From an uncultured Acetatifactor sp. (GTDB lineage: Bacteria > Bacillota > Clostridia > Lachnospirales > Lachnospiraceae): a DNA stretch of 64,000 nucleotides. Below the pieces are notes generated by a model that searched no databases, was not told where the DNA came from, and saw only the letters and a list, made by a program, of their open reading frames with translations. Position 1 is the stretch's first letter; every line of letters starts with the position of its first letter. This document shows positions 34,322 to 42,553 of this stretch, one piece after another. The position numbers and the translations under genes were made by a program. The stretch spans positions 1-64,000 of the forward strand of contig CAJUAH010000021.1 in the NCBI GenBank assembly GCA_910584375.1, written 5' to 3'.

Positions 34322-35242
34322 CTACCTGCGATGACTGCCGCCGCCGTGGCTGTGGCCGCCGCTGCTGACATGAGCGCCGCCCCGTCCGCTGCTCCGTCCT
34401 CCGCCGCCTGAGGAAGAGCTGGTCTGAATTCGTCTCTGGGTCACATGCTTACGCACAAAATCATCCCGCTGCTGGTTCATCACCGGTTTACCCCCCACGA
34501 TATAAGTGGTGGCCGTGGTAGTCTTCTTACCCTGCTTGCTGCGCAAATGGGTGCCCACAAAGATTCCGGCCGCAATGATCGGAACGATGACAGCCACCAT
34601 CACATACGCCGCGCCAGCGTCTCCGCTGATGCCGCTGTTGCCGCCCATCTTACCGGCGATATTGTTGACACAGGCGCTGTAGGCCCTCAGCGGATCGCTC
34701 TCAACATATCTGTCCACACAGGTCAATGCCTCGTCAATATCGCGGGTTCCAAACCTGTCAAATACCCTGCCGCTAGTGGACAGATGCGTCCCTTTTTGCC
34801 CCTCATACCAGTTATCCAGTATCAGCGCGCCGTCACCGTGGGGAGCATTGTACCCATAGGCGTTATTGTCATAAAAATCGTCGGCAATATCCTGCATGTT
34901 CAGTTCCCAGCTCGTGTAGCGGTAATTGTAGGCCTCCTGGGCCGCATCTCCCTCCACCGGCTGGCGCATCGTGACCAGCACCAGATCGCAGCCGATCACG
35001 GCCTCCTTTTCCGCAATCAGCGCCCGCAGCTCATCCTCCTCCTGGTCGGTCAGCACCTCCGCGTAATCAAACACCCGCTCCGTGGGCGACTGGCTGTTGT
35101 GCCGTTCATACACGGTACGCATCATATTCTTTCCGATCACCGTCAGAACAGTCACCACAAGCAATACTCCCACAGCGATAAACCAGAAACGGAAGAAATG
35201 CAGATATTGTTTCCGGGCTTCCTTCTTAAAATCATTTTCCAT
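34322..35242 (-). CDS. TPM-domain membrane protein (YgcG-like)
   Basis: The product has 306 aa. One N-terminal helix (FWFIAVGVLLVVTVLTVI) anchors a TPM domain (about 55-190: VFDYAEVLTDQEEDELRALI, then GDGALILDNWYEGQK). A second helix follows (AAYVMVAVIVPIIAAGIFV), then a Gly/Ser/His-rich tail (SSSGGGGRSSGRGG, SGGHSHGGGSHRR). The tail is typical of YgcG-like proteins. Function is unknown; roles in envelope stress or membrane complex repair have been proposed for the family. It is downstream of the zinc-ribbon gene with a shared transcript likely. Confidence 0.82.
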   Translation of the reverse strand: MENDFKKEARKQYLHFFRFWFIAVGVLLVVTVLTVIGKNMMRTVYERHNSQSPTERVFDYAEVLTDQEEDELRALIAEKEAVIGCDLVLVTMRQPVEGDAAQEAYNYRYTSWELNMQDIADDFYDNNAYGYNAPHGDGALILDNWYEGQKGTHLSTSGRVFDRFGTRDIDEALTCVDRYVESDPLRAYSACVNNIAGKMGGNSGISGDAGAAYVMVAVIVPIIAAGIFVGTHLRSKQGKKTTTATTYIVGGKPVMNQQRDDFVRKHVTQRRIQTSSSSGGGGRSSGRGGAHVSSGGHSHGGGSHRR

Positions 35243-35281
35243 CTTCTATTTCTCCTTGCATATGTAGATCATACCATCGTG

Positions 35282-35312
35282 TCATACCTTTATATTGTGC
35301 GCTTTAGCGCAC
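35282..35312 (-). repeat. Shortened copy of the hairpin repeat
   Basis: GTGCGC-TTTA-GCGCAC (35297-35312) is a perfect hairpin. On the minus strand it is followed by AATATAAAGGTATGAC, which resembles the hairpin plus TCAAGGTATAAC end of the element at 28065-28142. It begins immediately after the stop codon of the zinc-ribbon gene. Confidence 0.45.
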
Positions 35313-35314
35313 AC

Positions 35315-36295
35315 TCACACGATCATGCAGCATACCATGGCTATGATCGCGGTCAGGCAGGCCCACAGTGTCGCTCCGTAAGCCCATACCTTGGCGGCGG
35401 ATACCGGAGTGGTTCCGATGATCTTTCCCGTCTGCCCGTTCACATAAAAGGGATACTCCGTATCCTTATACGTATAGCGGTATACCCACACTGGCAGTAA
35501 ATCGAACTCCGTGCCCGGATTCGGGGCCGTGATGCTCCGGTTCGCGGGTGTCAGGGAAGAGTATCCGCTGATACTCTGCTGCAGCATGGAGGCGGCGCTG
35601 CTCTCCATCTTGGCGTGGGCCCGGCTCTCGATCAGCTCCGAGGCCATATTATACTTCTCGCCCAGAAAACCGGACATAAACTCGGGCTGAAAAGCAACCA
35701 ACTCCTTATAATCATACGGCTCCAGCAGATCCATGATTCCGTCCGGCATCTTCACCGAGGCATCCGCCGGGATCCCCTCAAATTCAATGCTCATATCTCT
35801 CACCACATGAAAATAGGATGACTCCGTATATTCCACATCGCCAGACACCCAGGTGCGGCGCTTTACGCCCTCCCCCTGAAACTGACAGCGGGTGTGATAG
35901 CTGTACATCCAAAAAGGTATGTATTCACCCGTCACAGTGTTCAGACGCACTTCAGACAGAAAATCGGTAGGCGCAAAGGTACACTTTTTGAATTTCTCCC
36001 GTATCAGCGTCTTCACACTCTCCTTCCCCATCTTAAAGGGAATAATCCTGCCCGGCGCATAGACCCCCTCGATCCGTTCGTCCAGAATGATATAGTGGTC
36101 GCAGTAGGGACATTGCATGGCAGATGTGTGTTCCGTATACGTGACTTCCGCGCCGCAGTTGGGGCAGACCTGCATCCGGGCATGCTCATACTGTCTTTCA
36201 TCGCTCTTCTCACTGTCGCAAAAAGGACAGTACATCATTTTTTTCTCAGGACTGTAGACGGAATTGCCGCCGCAGTTCTTACACTTAAATATCAT
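35315..36295 (-). CDS. Zinc-ribbon protein with C-terminal membrane helix
   Basis: The product has 326 aa. Two tandem zinc ribbons lie at the N-terminus: CKNCGGNSVY ... CPFC at about 4-26 and CPNCGAEVTY ... CPYC at about 43-64. The middle contains FWMYSYHTRCQFQGEG and the C-terminus has a hydrophobic segment (VWAYGATLWACLTAIIAMVC). It is similar in layout to TFIIB-type zinc-ribbon proteins of unknown function that occur near TPM-domain proteins. It may recruit or chaperone membrane partners; no enzymatic motif is visible. Confidence 0.7.
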   Translation of the reverse strand: MIFKCKNCGGNSVYSPEKKMMYCPFCDSEKSDERQYEHARMQVCPNCGAEVTYTEHTSAMQCPYCDHYIILDERIEGVYAPGRIIPFKMGKESVKTLIREKFKKCTFAPTDFLSEVRLNTVTGEYIPFWMYSYHTRCQFQGEGVKRRTWVSGDVEYTESSYFHVVRDMSIEFEGIPADASVKMPDGIMDLLEPYDYKELVAFQPEFMSGFLGEKYNMASELIESRAHAKMESSAASMLQQSISGYSSLTPANRSITAPNPGTEFDLLPVWVYRYTYKDTEYPFYVNGQTGKIIGTTPVSAAKVWAYGATLWACLTAIIAMVCCMIV

Positions 36296-36370
36296 GTCTT
36301 TTCTCCTTCCCTCATATATTGTTGTCTATATATTCTATCCATTTTATTAATTGTAGCAAAAAAAACGTAT

Positions 36371-36575
36371 TTTCGCAATGCACAAATCAGGCGCGCTGGT
36401 TGACGGCGTAAGTTGGCATAAAACGACTATTGCCACAGGTAATCTTTTCGCAGATCCTGCCGATATCCATAGCAGTAAAAACAATCAAAAGCCACGGAAG
36501 GCATGGCCAGTGTTTTTTCACTGGGATTTATACCTTCCGTGGCTTTATCAATGCAGACAGCAGGAGGAACAGACA
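36371..36575 (+). other. Structured leader upstream of a hypothetical gene
   Basis: The 280-bp gap 36296-36575 ends with a two-part hairpin. AAAGCCACGGAAGG (36488-36501) pairs with CCTTCCGTGGCTTT (36533-36546), and inside it CCAGTG (36507-36512) pairs with CACTGG (36519-36524). Further upstream, AGTTG/CGACT and other short arms occur around 36412-36430. I could not match it to a named riboswitch. No promoter could be fixed with confidence. Confidence 0.4.
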
Positions 36576-37067
36576 ATGAAGATCGGTATGGAAACAACGG
36601 CGGCGGCTTTTGAACGGGGGCGTACCTTAAAAAGTGATAAGGCATGCCCGGAGGACAACCCGTTCCAGAAGCAGTTGATAAACACCATCCGCAGCGCCGC
36701 CCCCAAGGTGCCCTATGGCTATCTGGCCAAAGACGGTGTGATCACTTACAACGACGTACAGTTTATCTGCGACCAAAAGACCAACAGCATATGCCTGGGA
36801 GACGTATCAGACCCTAAAAAGGTCATCAATATCCCCCTCTCCGGCGGCGGACATCTCAAGGTAAACCGGGAAAATCTCGGACAGCTCTCCAAGGCGATCG
36901 GCATGTTCTCTCCCGAGGATGTGAACCTGATCCTGCGGGCCATCCACTTAGACACCAGGCTGCAGTCCGTCCAGAAAGAGGTGGAAGACCTGGAGGCTGG
37001 CGTGGGCGAGCAGATTGCGGACGGGGACAACGCCCCGGAGACAGAAAAGGTGAATCAGGAAAACTGA
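36576..37067 (+). CDS. Hypothetical cytosolic protein (163 aa)
   Basis: The N-terminus MKIGMETTAAAFERGRTLKS precedes a compact region with VPYGYLAKDGVITYNDVQFI, SICLGDVSDPKKVINIPLSG and a helical C-terminus (SVQKEVEDLEAGVGEQIADG). It has no membrane segment. GGAGG lies 8 nt before the ATG at 36576. It stands alone, between a structured leader and a strong bidirectional terminator. I do not recognise the family. Confidence 0.65.
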   Translation: MKIGMETTAAAFERGRTLKSDKACPEDNPFQKQLINTIRSAAPKVPYGYLAKDGVITYNDVQFICDQKTNSICLGDVSDPKKVINIPLSGGGHLKVNRENLGQLSKAIGMFSPEDVNLILRAIHLDTRLQSVQKEVEDLEAGVGEQIADGDNAPETEKVNQEN

Positions 37068-37100
37068 ATATTGAAAAGTCGCTTACTATTTAACTATATC

Positions 37101-37157
37101 AAAAGAGTCGGATGCCGGGCATGTCAAATACCACCCGTCATCCGACTCTTTTATTTT
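37101..37157. terminator. Bidirectional terminator
   Basis: AAAAGAGTCGGATG (37101-37114) pairs perfectly with CATCCGACTCTTTT (37139-37152), followed by ATTTT. It serves the plus-strand hypothetical gene and the minus-strand tpiA. Confidence 0.9.
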
Positions 37158-37168
37158 GTCCTGTGCAA

Positions 37169-37921
37169 TTACTTTTTATAGTTCACGATAGCCCCGAAGT
37201 CCGGTTTCAGGGACGCGCCGCCCACCAGGCCGCCGTCGATGTCGGGCTGGGCAAACAGCTCGGGTGCGCTGGAGGCGGATACGGAACCGCCGTACTGGAT
37301 GCGGATGGCTGCTGCTGTGGCCTCGTCATAGATCTCGGCGATGCAGTCGCGAATGGCCTTGCATACTTCCTGCGCCTGCTCGGTGGTAGCCACCTTGCCC
37401 GTGCCGATGGCCCAGATCGGCTCATAGGCGATAACCGCTGTAGCCGCCTGCTGGGCGGTCACATTCAGGAAAGCGATCTTGATCTGCTGGCGGATCCAGT
37501 CGATGGTGATACCCTGCTCCCTCTGGGTCAGGGACTCGCCGCAGCAGATGATGGGAGTAATGCCATGCTCATAAGCTTTCAGCACCTTCTTATTCACGGT
37601 CTCGTCCGTCTCGGCAAAGTACTCTCTTCTCTCGGAATGCCCGATGATCACATACTTTACCCCCACGTCCGTCAGCATGCCCGGCGCAATCTCTCCCGTA
37701 TAAGCGCCCTTGTCCTCAAAATACATATTCTCCGCGCCGATCTGGATATTGGTGCCTTTTGCGGCCTCCATGGCGGGGATGATGTCGATGGCGGGCACGC
37801 AAAACACCACGTCCACCTCGTCATTGACCACCAGGGGCTTTAAGGTATTAACAAGTTCCACTGCCTGGCTGGGAGTCATGTTCATCTTCCAGTTTCCGGC
37901 AATAATTTTCTTTCTGGCCAT
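37169..37921 (-). CDS. tpiA: Triose-phosphate isomerase
   Basis: The product has 250 aa. It has AGNWKMN (Asn-Lys at the active site), VIIGHSERR (electrophilic His), AYEPIWAIGTGK (catalytic Glu and loop 6) and IQYGGSV. It interconverts dihydroxyacetone phosphate and glyceraldehyde 3-phosphate. It is the last gene of the gap-pgk-mazG-like-tpiA run. A long inverted repeat lies in the 140-bp gap just before it. Confidence 0.97.
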   Translation of the reverse strand: MARKKIIAGNWKMNMTPSQAVELVNTLKPLVVNDEVDVVFCVPAIDIIPAMEAAKGTNIQIGAENMYFEDKGAYTGEIAPGMLTDVGVKYVIIGHSERREYFAETDETVNKKVLKAYEHGITPIICCGESLTQREQGITIDWIRQQIKIAFLNVTAQQAATAVIAYEPIWAIGTGKVATTEQAQEVCKAIRDCIAEIYDEATAAAIRIQYGGSVSASSAPELFAQPDIDGGLVGGASLKPDFGAIVNYKK

Positions 37922-37951
37922 ATTTTTTCCCTCGATTTCTTAATTTGAGTT

Positions 37952-38046
37952 CCGCATATCCCCTGCCAACGCACAGTCCTTGTGAACAGGAACTGACCGC
38001 CTGGGCGTCCATTTCCTGTTCAGTGCGTCGTCCGGGGATATGCTGT
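37952..38046. mobile_element. MITE-like inverted-repeat element with 8-bp flanking direct repeats
   Basis: GCATATCCCC (37954-37963) pairs with GGGGATATGC (38034-38043). Further in, ACGCAC (37969-37974) pairs with GTGCGT (38023-38028) and GAACAGGAA (37984-37992) with TTCCTGTTC (38013-38021). TTTGAGTT occurs directly on both sides (37944-37951 and 38047-38054). A ~95-bp inverted-repeat unit with an 8-bp duplication is the form of a miniature transposable element. It lies in the leader of tpiA and would fold strongly in that RNA. Confidence 0.55.
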
Positions 38047-38061
38047 TTTGAGTTACTCCCC

Positions 38062-38391
38062 CTATTTCCAGCGGGTCATATTTCTCTCTATCTTTTCTGT
38101 GTAAGCATGCTTTAACTCGTCGGCTGCGATCCCATAGCACAGCATCACATCGTTGTAATACATCAGGACGTCTGCCATCTCCTCGACAAGATGCGTCCTG
38201 ACCTGTATATCCTCAACGATTGACTGTGAGCCATTCTTCTTGACAACATCGATCACTTCGCCGACCTCACCGATCATCCACAGCAATTTATCCTTGCCAT
38301 TCTCCGGGCAGATGGATTGCCATCGATCTTTGTATGCCTCCTGGAGTTTTCTTTGCATCTCCAGCATCTCATTTACAGTGAAGTCTTCCAT
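38062..38391 (-). CDS. MazG-like nucleotide pyrophosphohydrolase
   Basis: The product has 109 aa, all helical. The MazG-type metal site is visible as WMIGEVGEVIDVVKK (E-x2-E) and HLVEEMADVLMYY (E-x2-D). These enzymes hydrolyse abnormal or excess NTPs/dNTPs. It is placed unusually, 12 nt after pgk and before tpiA, within the glycolytic cluster, so it is expressed with it. The start has no strong ribosome site beyond GGGGAACGG. Confidence 0.8.
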   Translation of the reverse strand: MEDFTVNEMLEMQRKLQEAYKDRWQSICPENGKDKLLWMIGEVGEVIDVVKKNGSQSIVEDIQVRTHLVEEMADVLMYYNDVMLCYGIAADELKHAYTEKIERNMTRWK

Positions 38392-38403
38392 GCCGTTCCC
38401 CGA

Positions 38404-39630
38404 TCAGGCCTTGTCGTCAGCCGCCGCCACGCCGGGAAGGGTCTTGCCCTCCAGGAATTCCAGGGACGCGCCGCCGCCGGTGGAGATGTGGCTCATCTTG
38501 TCGCCAAATCCCAGCTGGTTCACCGCCGCCGCGGAGTCTCCGCCGCCGATGATCGTGGTGGCGTCGGTCTCAGCCAGAGCCTTGGCTACCGCAATGGTAC
38601 CGGCTGCCAGTGTAGGATTCTCAAATACACCCATGGGGCCGTTCCATACCACAGTCTTGGCGCTCTTGACCGCCTCCGCGTACATAGCGGCGGTCTTGGG
38701 GCCGATATCGCAGCCCTCTCTATCCGCGGGCATATCCTCCACACCGTACACCACCGTCTCCACAGGAGCGTCGATGGGGTTGGGGAACTCGGTGATGGTC
38801 ACGGAGTCCACCGGGAGCAGCAGCTTTTTGCCCAGTTTTCCGGCCTTCTCGATCATCTCCTTGCAGTAATCCAGTTTCTCATTGTCCACCAGGGACTTGC
38901 CGATCTCATAGCCCTGGGCCTTCAGGAAGGTATAGGCCATGCCGCCGCCGATGATCAGCGTATCGCACTTCTCCAACAGGTTGGAGATTACGTTCAGCTT
39001 GTCGGCAACCTTGGCGCCGCCCAGAATCGCCACGAAAGGACGAACCGGATTCTCCACGGCATTGCCCAGGAAATTGATCTCCTTCTGCATCAGATAGCCC
39101 ACCACATTGGAGCCGCCCTTGGCGGTAATACATTTGGTCACACCCTCAACGGAGGCATGTGCCCTGTGGGAGGAACCGAACGCGTCGCATACATAATCGT
39201 CGGCCAGATCCGCCAGCTCCTGGGAGAACTTCTCCCCGTTCTTGGTCTCCTCTGTGCCGCGGAAACGGGTATTCTGCAGCAGCACCACATCTCCCTCTTT
39301 CATGGCCGCTACCGCCGCGGTGGCCGCCTCGCCAGTCACGTTGTAGTCCGCTACGAACACAACCTCCTTGCCCAGTTTCTCGGACAGCCTCTTGGCCACA
39401 GGCGCCAGGGATTCCTTCTCGTTGGGGCCTTCCTTCACCTTGCCCAGATGGGAGCAAAGAATCACCTTGCCGCCGTCGCTGATCAGTTTGTTGATCGTGG
39501 GCAGAGCCGCCACGATACGGGTCTCGTCCGTGATCTCACCGCCCTTTAAGGGAACGTTAAAATCACATCTGACCAGAACTCTTCTTCCTTTTACGTTGAT
39601 ATCATCAACGGATTTCTTGTTTAAGCCCAT
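38404..39630 (-). CDS. pgk: Phosphoglycerate kinase
   Basis: The product has 408 aa. RVLVRCDFNVPL and DETRIVAALPTI mark the N-domain, VLLQNTRFRGTEET the substrate site, and IIGGGDSAAAV with SHISTGGGASLEFLEGK the nucleotide site at the C-terminus. It makes ATP from 1,3-bisphosphoglycerate. It follows gap by ~80 bp with a GC-rich hairpin between them, and a purine-rich ribosome site. Confidence 0.98.
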   Translation of the reverse strand: MGLNKKSVDDINVKGRRVLVRCDFNVPLKGGEITDETRIVAALPTINKLISDGGKVILCSHLGKVKEGPNEKESLAPVAKRLSEKLGKEVVFVADYNVTGEAATAAVAAMKEGDVVLLQNTRFRGTEETKNGEKFSQELADLADDYVCDAFGSSHRAHASVEGVTKCITAKGGSNVVGYLMQKEINFLGNAVENPVRPFVAILGGAKVADKLNVISNLLEKCDTLIIGGGMAYTFLKAQGYEIGKSLVDNEKLDYCKEMIEKAGKLGKKLLLPVDSVTITEFPNPIDAPVETVVYGVEDMPADREGCDIGPKTAAMYAEAVKSAKTVVWNGPMGVFENPTLAAGTIAVAKALAETDATTIIGGGDSAAAVNQLGFGDKMSHISTGGGASLEFLEGKTLPGVAAADDKA

Positions 39631-39659
39631 ATCTCTAATCTCCTTTTCTGTTAAAAGTT

Positions 39660-39687
39660 AAGGGCCCGGTCCTAGGACCGGACCCTT
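39660..39687. other. gap-pgk intergenic hairpin
   Basis: AAGGG, CCCGGTCCTAGGACCGGAC and CCTT form a nearly perfect 13-bp stem centred on TA. No good T-run follows on the minus strand (AACTTTTAAC), so it is more likely a processing or stability element, or a weak attenuator, between gap and pgk. Confidence 0.6.
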
Positions 39688-39709
39688 ATTAGGTCTTCAT
39701 TCAAACCGC

Positions 39710-40723
39710 TTATGCCAGCTCGCTGAAATACTTGATGGTACGAACCATCTGAGAGGTGTAGCTGTTCTCGTTGTCATACCAGGAAACAACCTGTACCAGA
39801 GAGTTGCCGTCTTCCATCTTGGAAACCATGGTCTGGGTAGCGTCGAAGATGGAACCGTAGGTGCTGCCGATCACATCGGAAGATACGATCTCGTCCTCAT
39901 TGTAGCCAAAGGACTCGGTGGCGGCTGCCTTCATGGCTGCGTTGATGCCTTCCTTGGTAACCTCACCCTTTACAACAGCCACCAGGATCGTGGTGGAACC
40001 GGTGGGGGTAGGTACACGCTGCGCGGAACCGATCAGCTTGCCGTTCAGCTCGGGGATAACCAGGCCGATAGCCTTGGCTGCTCCGGTGGAGTTGGGAACG
40101 ATATTGCAGGCGCCTGCGCGGCTCCTTCTCAGATCGCCCTTTCTCTGGGGGCCGTCCAGAATCATCTGGTCGCCGGTGTAAGCGTGAACGGTGGTCATGA
40201 TACCGCTCTGGATAGCAGCGAAATCATTCAGAGCCTTAGCCATGGGAGCCAGGCAGTTGGTGGTGCAGGACGCTGCGGAGATAACGGTATCCTCAGGCTT
40301 TAAGGTGTCATGGTTTACATTGAATACGATGGTAGGAAGGTCATTGCCTGCGGGAGCAGAGATAACAACCTTGCGGGCGCCGGCGGTGATGTGCGCGGAA
40401 GCCTTTTCCTTGGAGGTATAGAAACCGGTACACTCCAGAACCACGTCTACCTTCAGCTCGCCCCAGGGAAGCTTGGAGGCGTCTGCCTCTTTGTAGATGG
40501 TGATGGTCTTGCCATTCACAGTGATGTTGTCCTCTCCGGCCACTACGCTGTCAGCGTACTTATACTTGCCCTGAGAAGAATCGTACTTCAGCAGATGCGC
40601 CAGCATCTTGGGGCTGGTCAGATCGTTGATAGCCACTACCTCATAGCCCTCTGCGTCGAACATCTGTCTGAAAGCCAGACGACCAATACGGCCAAAACCA
40701 TTAATTGCTACTCTTACTGCCAT
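39710..40723 (-). CDS. gap: Glyceraldehyde-3-phosphate dehydrogenase (type I)
   Basis: The product has 337 aa. INGFGRIGRLAFRQM is the NAD-binding start; SAASCTTNCLAPMAK holds the catalytic Cys; the partner His is in VHAYTGDQMILDGP; WYDNENSYTSQMVRTI is the C-terminal signature. It heads the glycolytic cluster with a strong promoter and a ~95-nt leader. TAGGAGGAAAC precedes the ATG. Confidence 0.98.
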   Translation of the reverse strand: MAVRVAINGFGRIGRLAFRQMFDAEGYEVVAINDLTSPKMLAHLLKYDSSQGKYKYADSVVAGEDNITVNGKTITIYKEADASKLPWGELKVDVVLECTGFYTSKEKASAHITAGARKVVISAPAGNDLPTIVFNVNHDTLKPEDTVISAASCTTNCLAPMAKALNDFAAIQSGIMTTVHAYTGDQMILDGPQRKGDLRRSRAGACNIVPNSTGAAKAIGLVIPELNGKLIGSAQRVPTPTGSTTILVAVVKGEVTKEGINAAMKAAATESFGYNEDEIVSSDVIGSTYGSIFDATQTMVSKMEDGNSLVQVVSWYDNENSYTSQMVRTIKYFSELA

Positions 40724-40821
40724 TTTTGTTTCCTCCTAAAATATATTTTGTTTTGACTGGAAATCCCGCAAGCTGCCGTCACCGGACAACCGCGGATCGT
40801 CAAAATTTTGTCAACACAGTT

Positions 40822-40850
40822 ATTTTACCTAATTCCTGTCCAAAATTCAA
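40822..40850 (-). promoter_or_regulatory. Promoter of gap-pgk cluster
   Basis: TTGAAT (40850-40845), 17-nt spacer, TAAAAT (40827-40822) on the minus strand. A TTGACA further downstream (from ~40815) is not followed by a good -10. Confidence 0.55.
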
Positions 40851-40933
40851 GATGCAAATCAAAAATATTTGCCAGAACTGGGAATTTTTACAGTTTGTTA
40901 ATAATTGCGGCCGATTCCTGCCTCCGGTTTTAT

Positions 40934-40962
40934 TTGACAGGCGCAAAGCAAATTGTTATACT
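40934..40962 (+). promoter_or_regulatory. Promoter of the PHP phosphatase gene
   Basis: TTGACA (40934-40939), 17-nt spacer, TATACT (40957-40962), ~28 nt before the ATG. Confidence 0.75.
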
Positions 40963-40990
40963 ACATAAAAGAAAGAAGGGAGACAAAACC

Positions 40991-41809
40991 ATGTCCATCA
41001 CTGCCGACTGCCATCTGCATTCATCCCACTCCGGAGATTCGGACGCCCCCATGGAAGATATGATCCGGGAAGGGATCCGCCGGGGACTGACTCACATGTG
41101 CTTTACAGAACACAATGATTTTGACTTCCCGGTGTCAGAGGACACCCCCCAGGGAATGTTTGAACTGAACGCCGACGCTTACCTGTATGATTTGATTCGT
41201 CTACGGGAAAAATATGCCGGACAGATACGTCTTCTGTTTGGAGTGGAGCTGGGTCTGCAGCCCCATCTTATGCGGCAGAACGCCGTCTTTGCCAAGGCGC
41301 ACGACTATGACTTTATCATCGGCTCCTCCCATATATGCGAGGGCAAAGACCCCTACTATCCGGCGTTTTATCAGGGGCGCAGCCAGGAGGAGGCCTACCG
41401 GGAATATTTTCAGTCTGTGATCCACAATATCAAAAAATTTGACAATTTTGACGTATATGGCCATCTGGATTATGTGGTGCGTTACGGCCCGGAAAAAGAC
41501 CGGGACTATTGTTATGAAAAATACCGCGACCTGCTGGATCAGATCGTCGATCTGCTGCTGGAAAAAGAGAAGGGCCTGGAGATCAATACCGGCGGGATCG
41601 AAGACGGACTGCGGGACGTACATCCCTGTACCGGAGTTCTCCGCCGTTACCGACAAAAAGGAGGCGAGATCATCACCGTCGGTTCCGACGCCCATGATCC
41701 CGCCCATATCGCCGCCGATTTCCACAGAGCCGAGGAGGCGCTACGGGAGTGCGGTTTCAAATATTACACTGTCTTTGAAAAACGTCAGCCGGAATTTAGA
41801 CGCTTATAG
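40991..41809 (+). CDS. Histidinol-phosphatase-type PHP-domain phosphatase
   Basis: The product has 272 aa. It has ADCHLHSSHSGDSDAP (HxH motif I), CFTEHNDFDFP, LFGVELGLQPH, FIIGSSHICEGKDPYY, VYGHLDYVVRYGP and VGSDAHDPAHIAADF, a full set of PHP metal ligands. It resembles HisK/HisJ histidinol-phosphate phosphatases of the histidine pathway, though other phosphoesters are possible. AAGAAGGGAG precedes the ATG at 40991. No other his genes are nearby. Its end overlaps the convergent gene by 14 nt. Confidence 0.83.
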   Translation: MSITADCHLHSSHSGDSDAPMEDMIREGIRRGLTHMCFTEHNDFDFPVSEDTPQGMFELNADAYLYDLIRLREKYAGQIRLLFGVELGLQPHLMRQNAVFAKAHDYDFIIGSSHICEGKDPYYPAFYQGRSQEEAYREYFQSVIHNIKKFDNFDVYGHLDYVVRYGPEKDRDYCYEKYRDLLDQIVDLLLEKEKGLEINTGGIEDGLRDVHPCTGVLRRYRQKGGEIITVGSDAHDPAHIAADFHRAEEALRECGFKYYTVFEKRQPEFRRL

Positions 41810-42329
41810 GGCACAGCACCACGATCCTTGAAGGCGTAGTCTGGGCCGGTATGCTCCTGGTGGAGCTGCTGTACACCACCACCAGATCATTGTCGGCGGG
41901 GTTTCCCATAAAGCGCTGATTGTTGGTGGTGGTGATGTCCACGCTGCCGTTTAAGTTCAGTTGCAGTGTCATGTCCCGGTTCAGCAGAGACTTATTGTAA
42001 TAATCCACATCCACCATCTGCCCCCTCATTCGCGGCACTGCCACCGCCGCCCTGTACTGGGGCGGATAGATCAGCGGCACCGGTTCATCCGTGCGATAAT
42101 ACATGGTCACTTCCATCCCCTCCCGCAGCATCACAAAATCAAGCACAAAAGTGGTGGGAGAAACCATAAAATTCACCAGATCCCCGTCCTGATTCTCCAG
42201 TCCCACAAACATCAGACAGCCGTCCGCCCGGCGGTTGCCGATCCTGGTGGGTTCTATGCTCACGATGGTGCCCTGTACGCCCCGATAACTCTTTTCTCTT
42301 CTGCGGTTTCCACCCAGCTGCATATCCAT
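41796..42329 (-). CDS. Hypothetical protein, beta-rich
   Basis: The product has 177 aa. It is soluble and looks mostly beta: GVQGTIVSIEPTRIGNRRAD, LMFVGLENQDGDLVNFMVSP, YRAAVAVPRMRG. An OB-like barrel is plausible, but no family is recognised and no catalytic motif is apparent. The tail (DNDLVVVYSSSTRSIPAQTT) overlaps the convergent phosphatase gene. The 224-bp gap between it and mnmA (42330-42553) holds no gene I can support. Confidence 0.6.
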   Translation of the reverse strand: MDMQLGGNRRREKSYRGVQGTIVSIEPTRIGNRRADGCLMFVGLENQDGDLVNFMVSPTTFVLDFVMLREGMEVTMYYRTDEPVPLIYPPQYRAAVAVPRMRGQMVDVDYYNKSLLNRDMTLQLNLNGSVDITTTNNQRFMGNPADNDLVVVYSSSTRSIPAQTTPSRIVVLCPISV

Positions 42330-42553
42330 ACTTATACCCTCTTTTCCCGTATATTACCCATATCTCGCAGCTCCTGCCCGTGACCGGCCCCGGTATGTTT
42401 CTTCCCGGCGGCGGGCCACCCCGGGCGTCGCTGTCTCTTCTATCCTATGCATCCGCGCCTGTCCGGTTTCCTGCGGTTTTTTCCTTTCCGCCCAGTGCAT
42501 GCCTCCCGATTATACGACATGTGCTGTGTGTAAATTGGATTGTCTTAACGTTA

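Noticed and set aside
36371..36575. Cyclic-di-GMP or guanidine riboswitch
   Set aside because: The hallmark conserved loops of these classes were not found by eye; only generic hairpins are visible.
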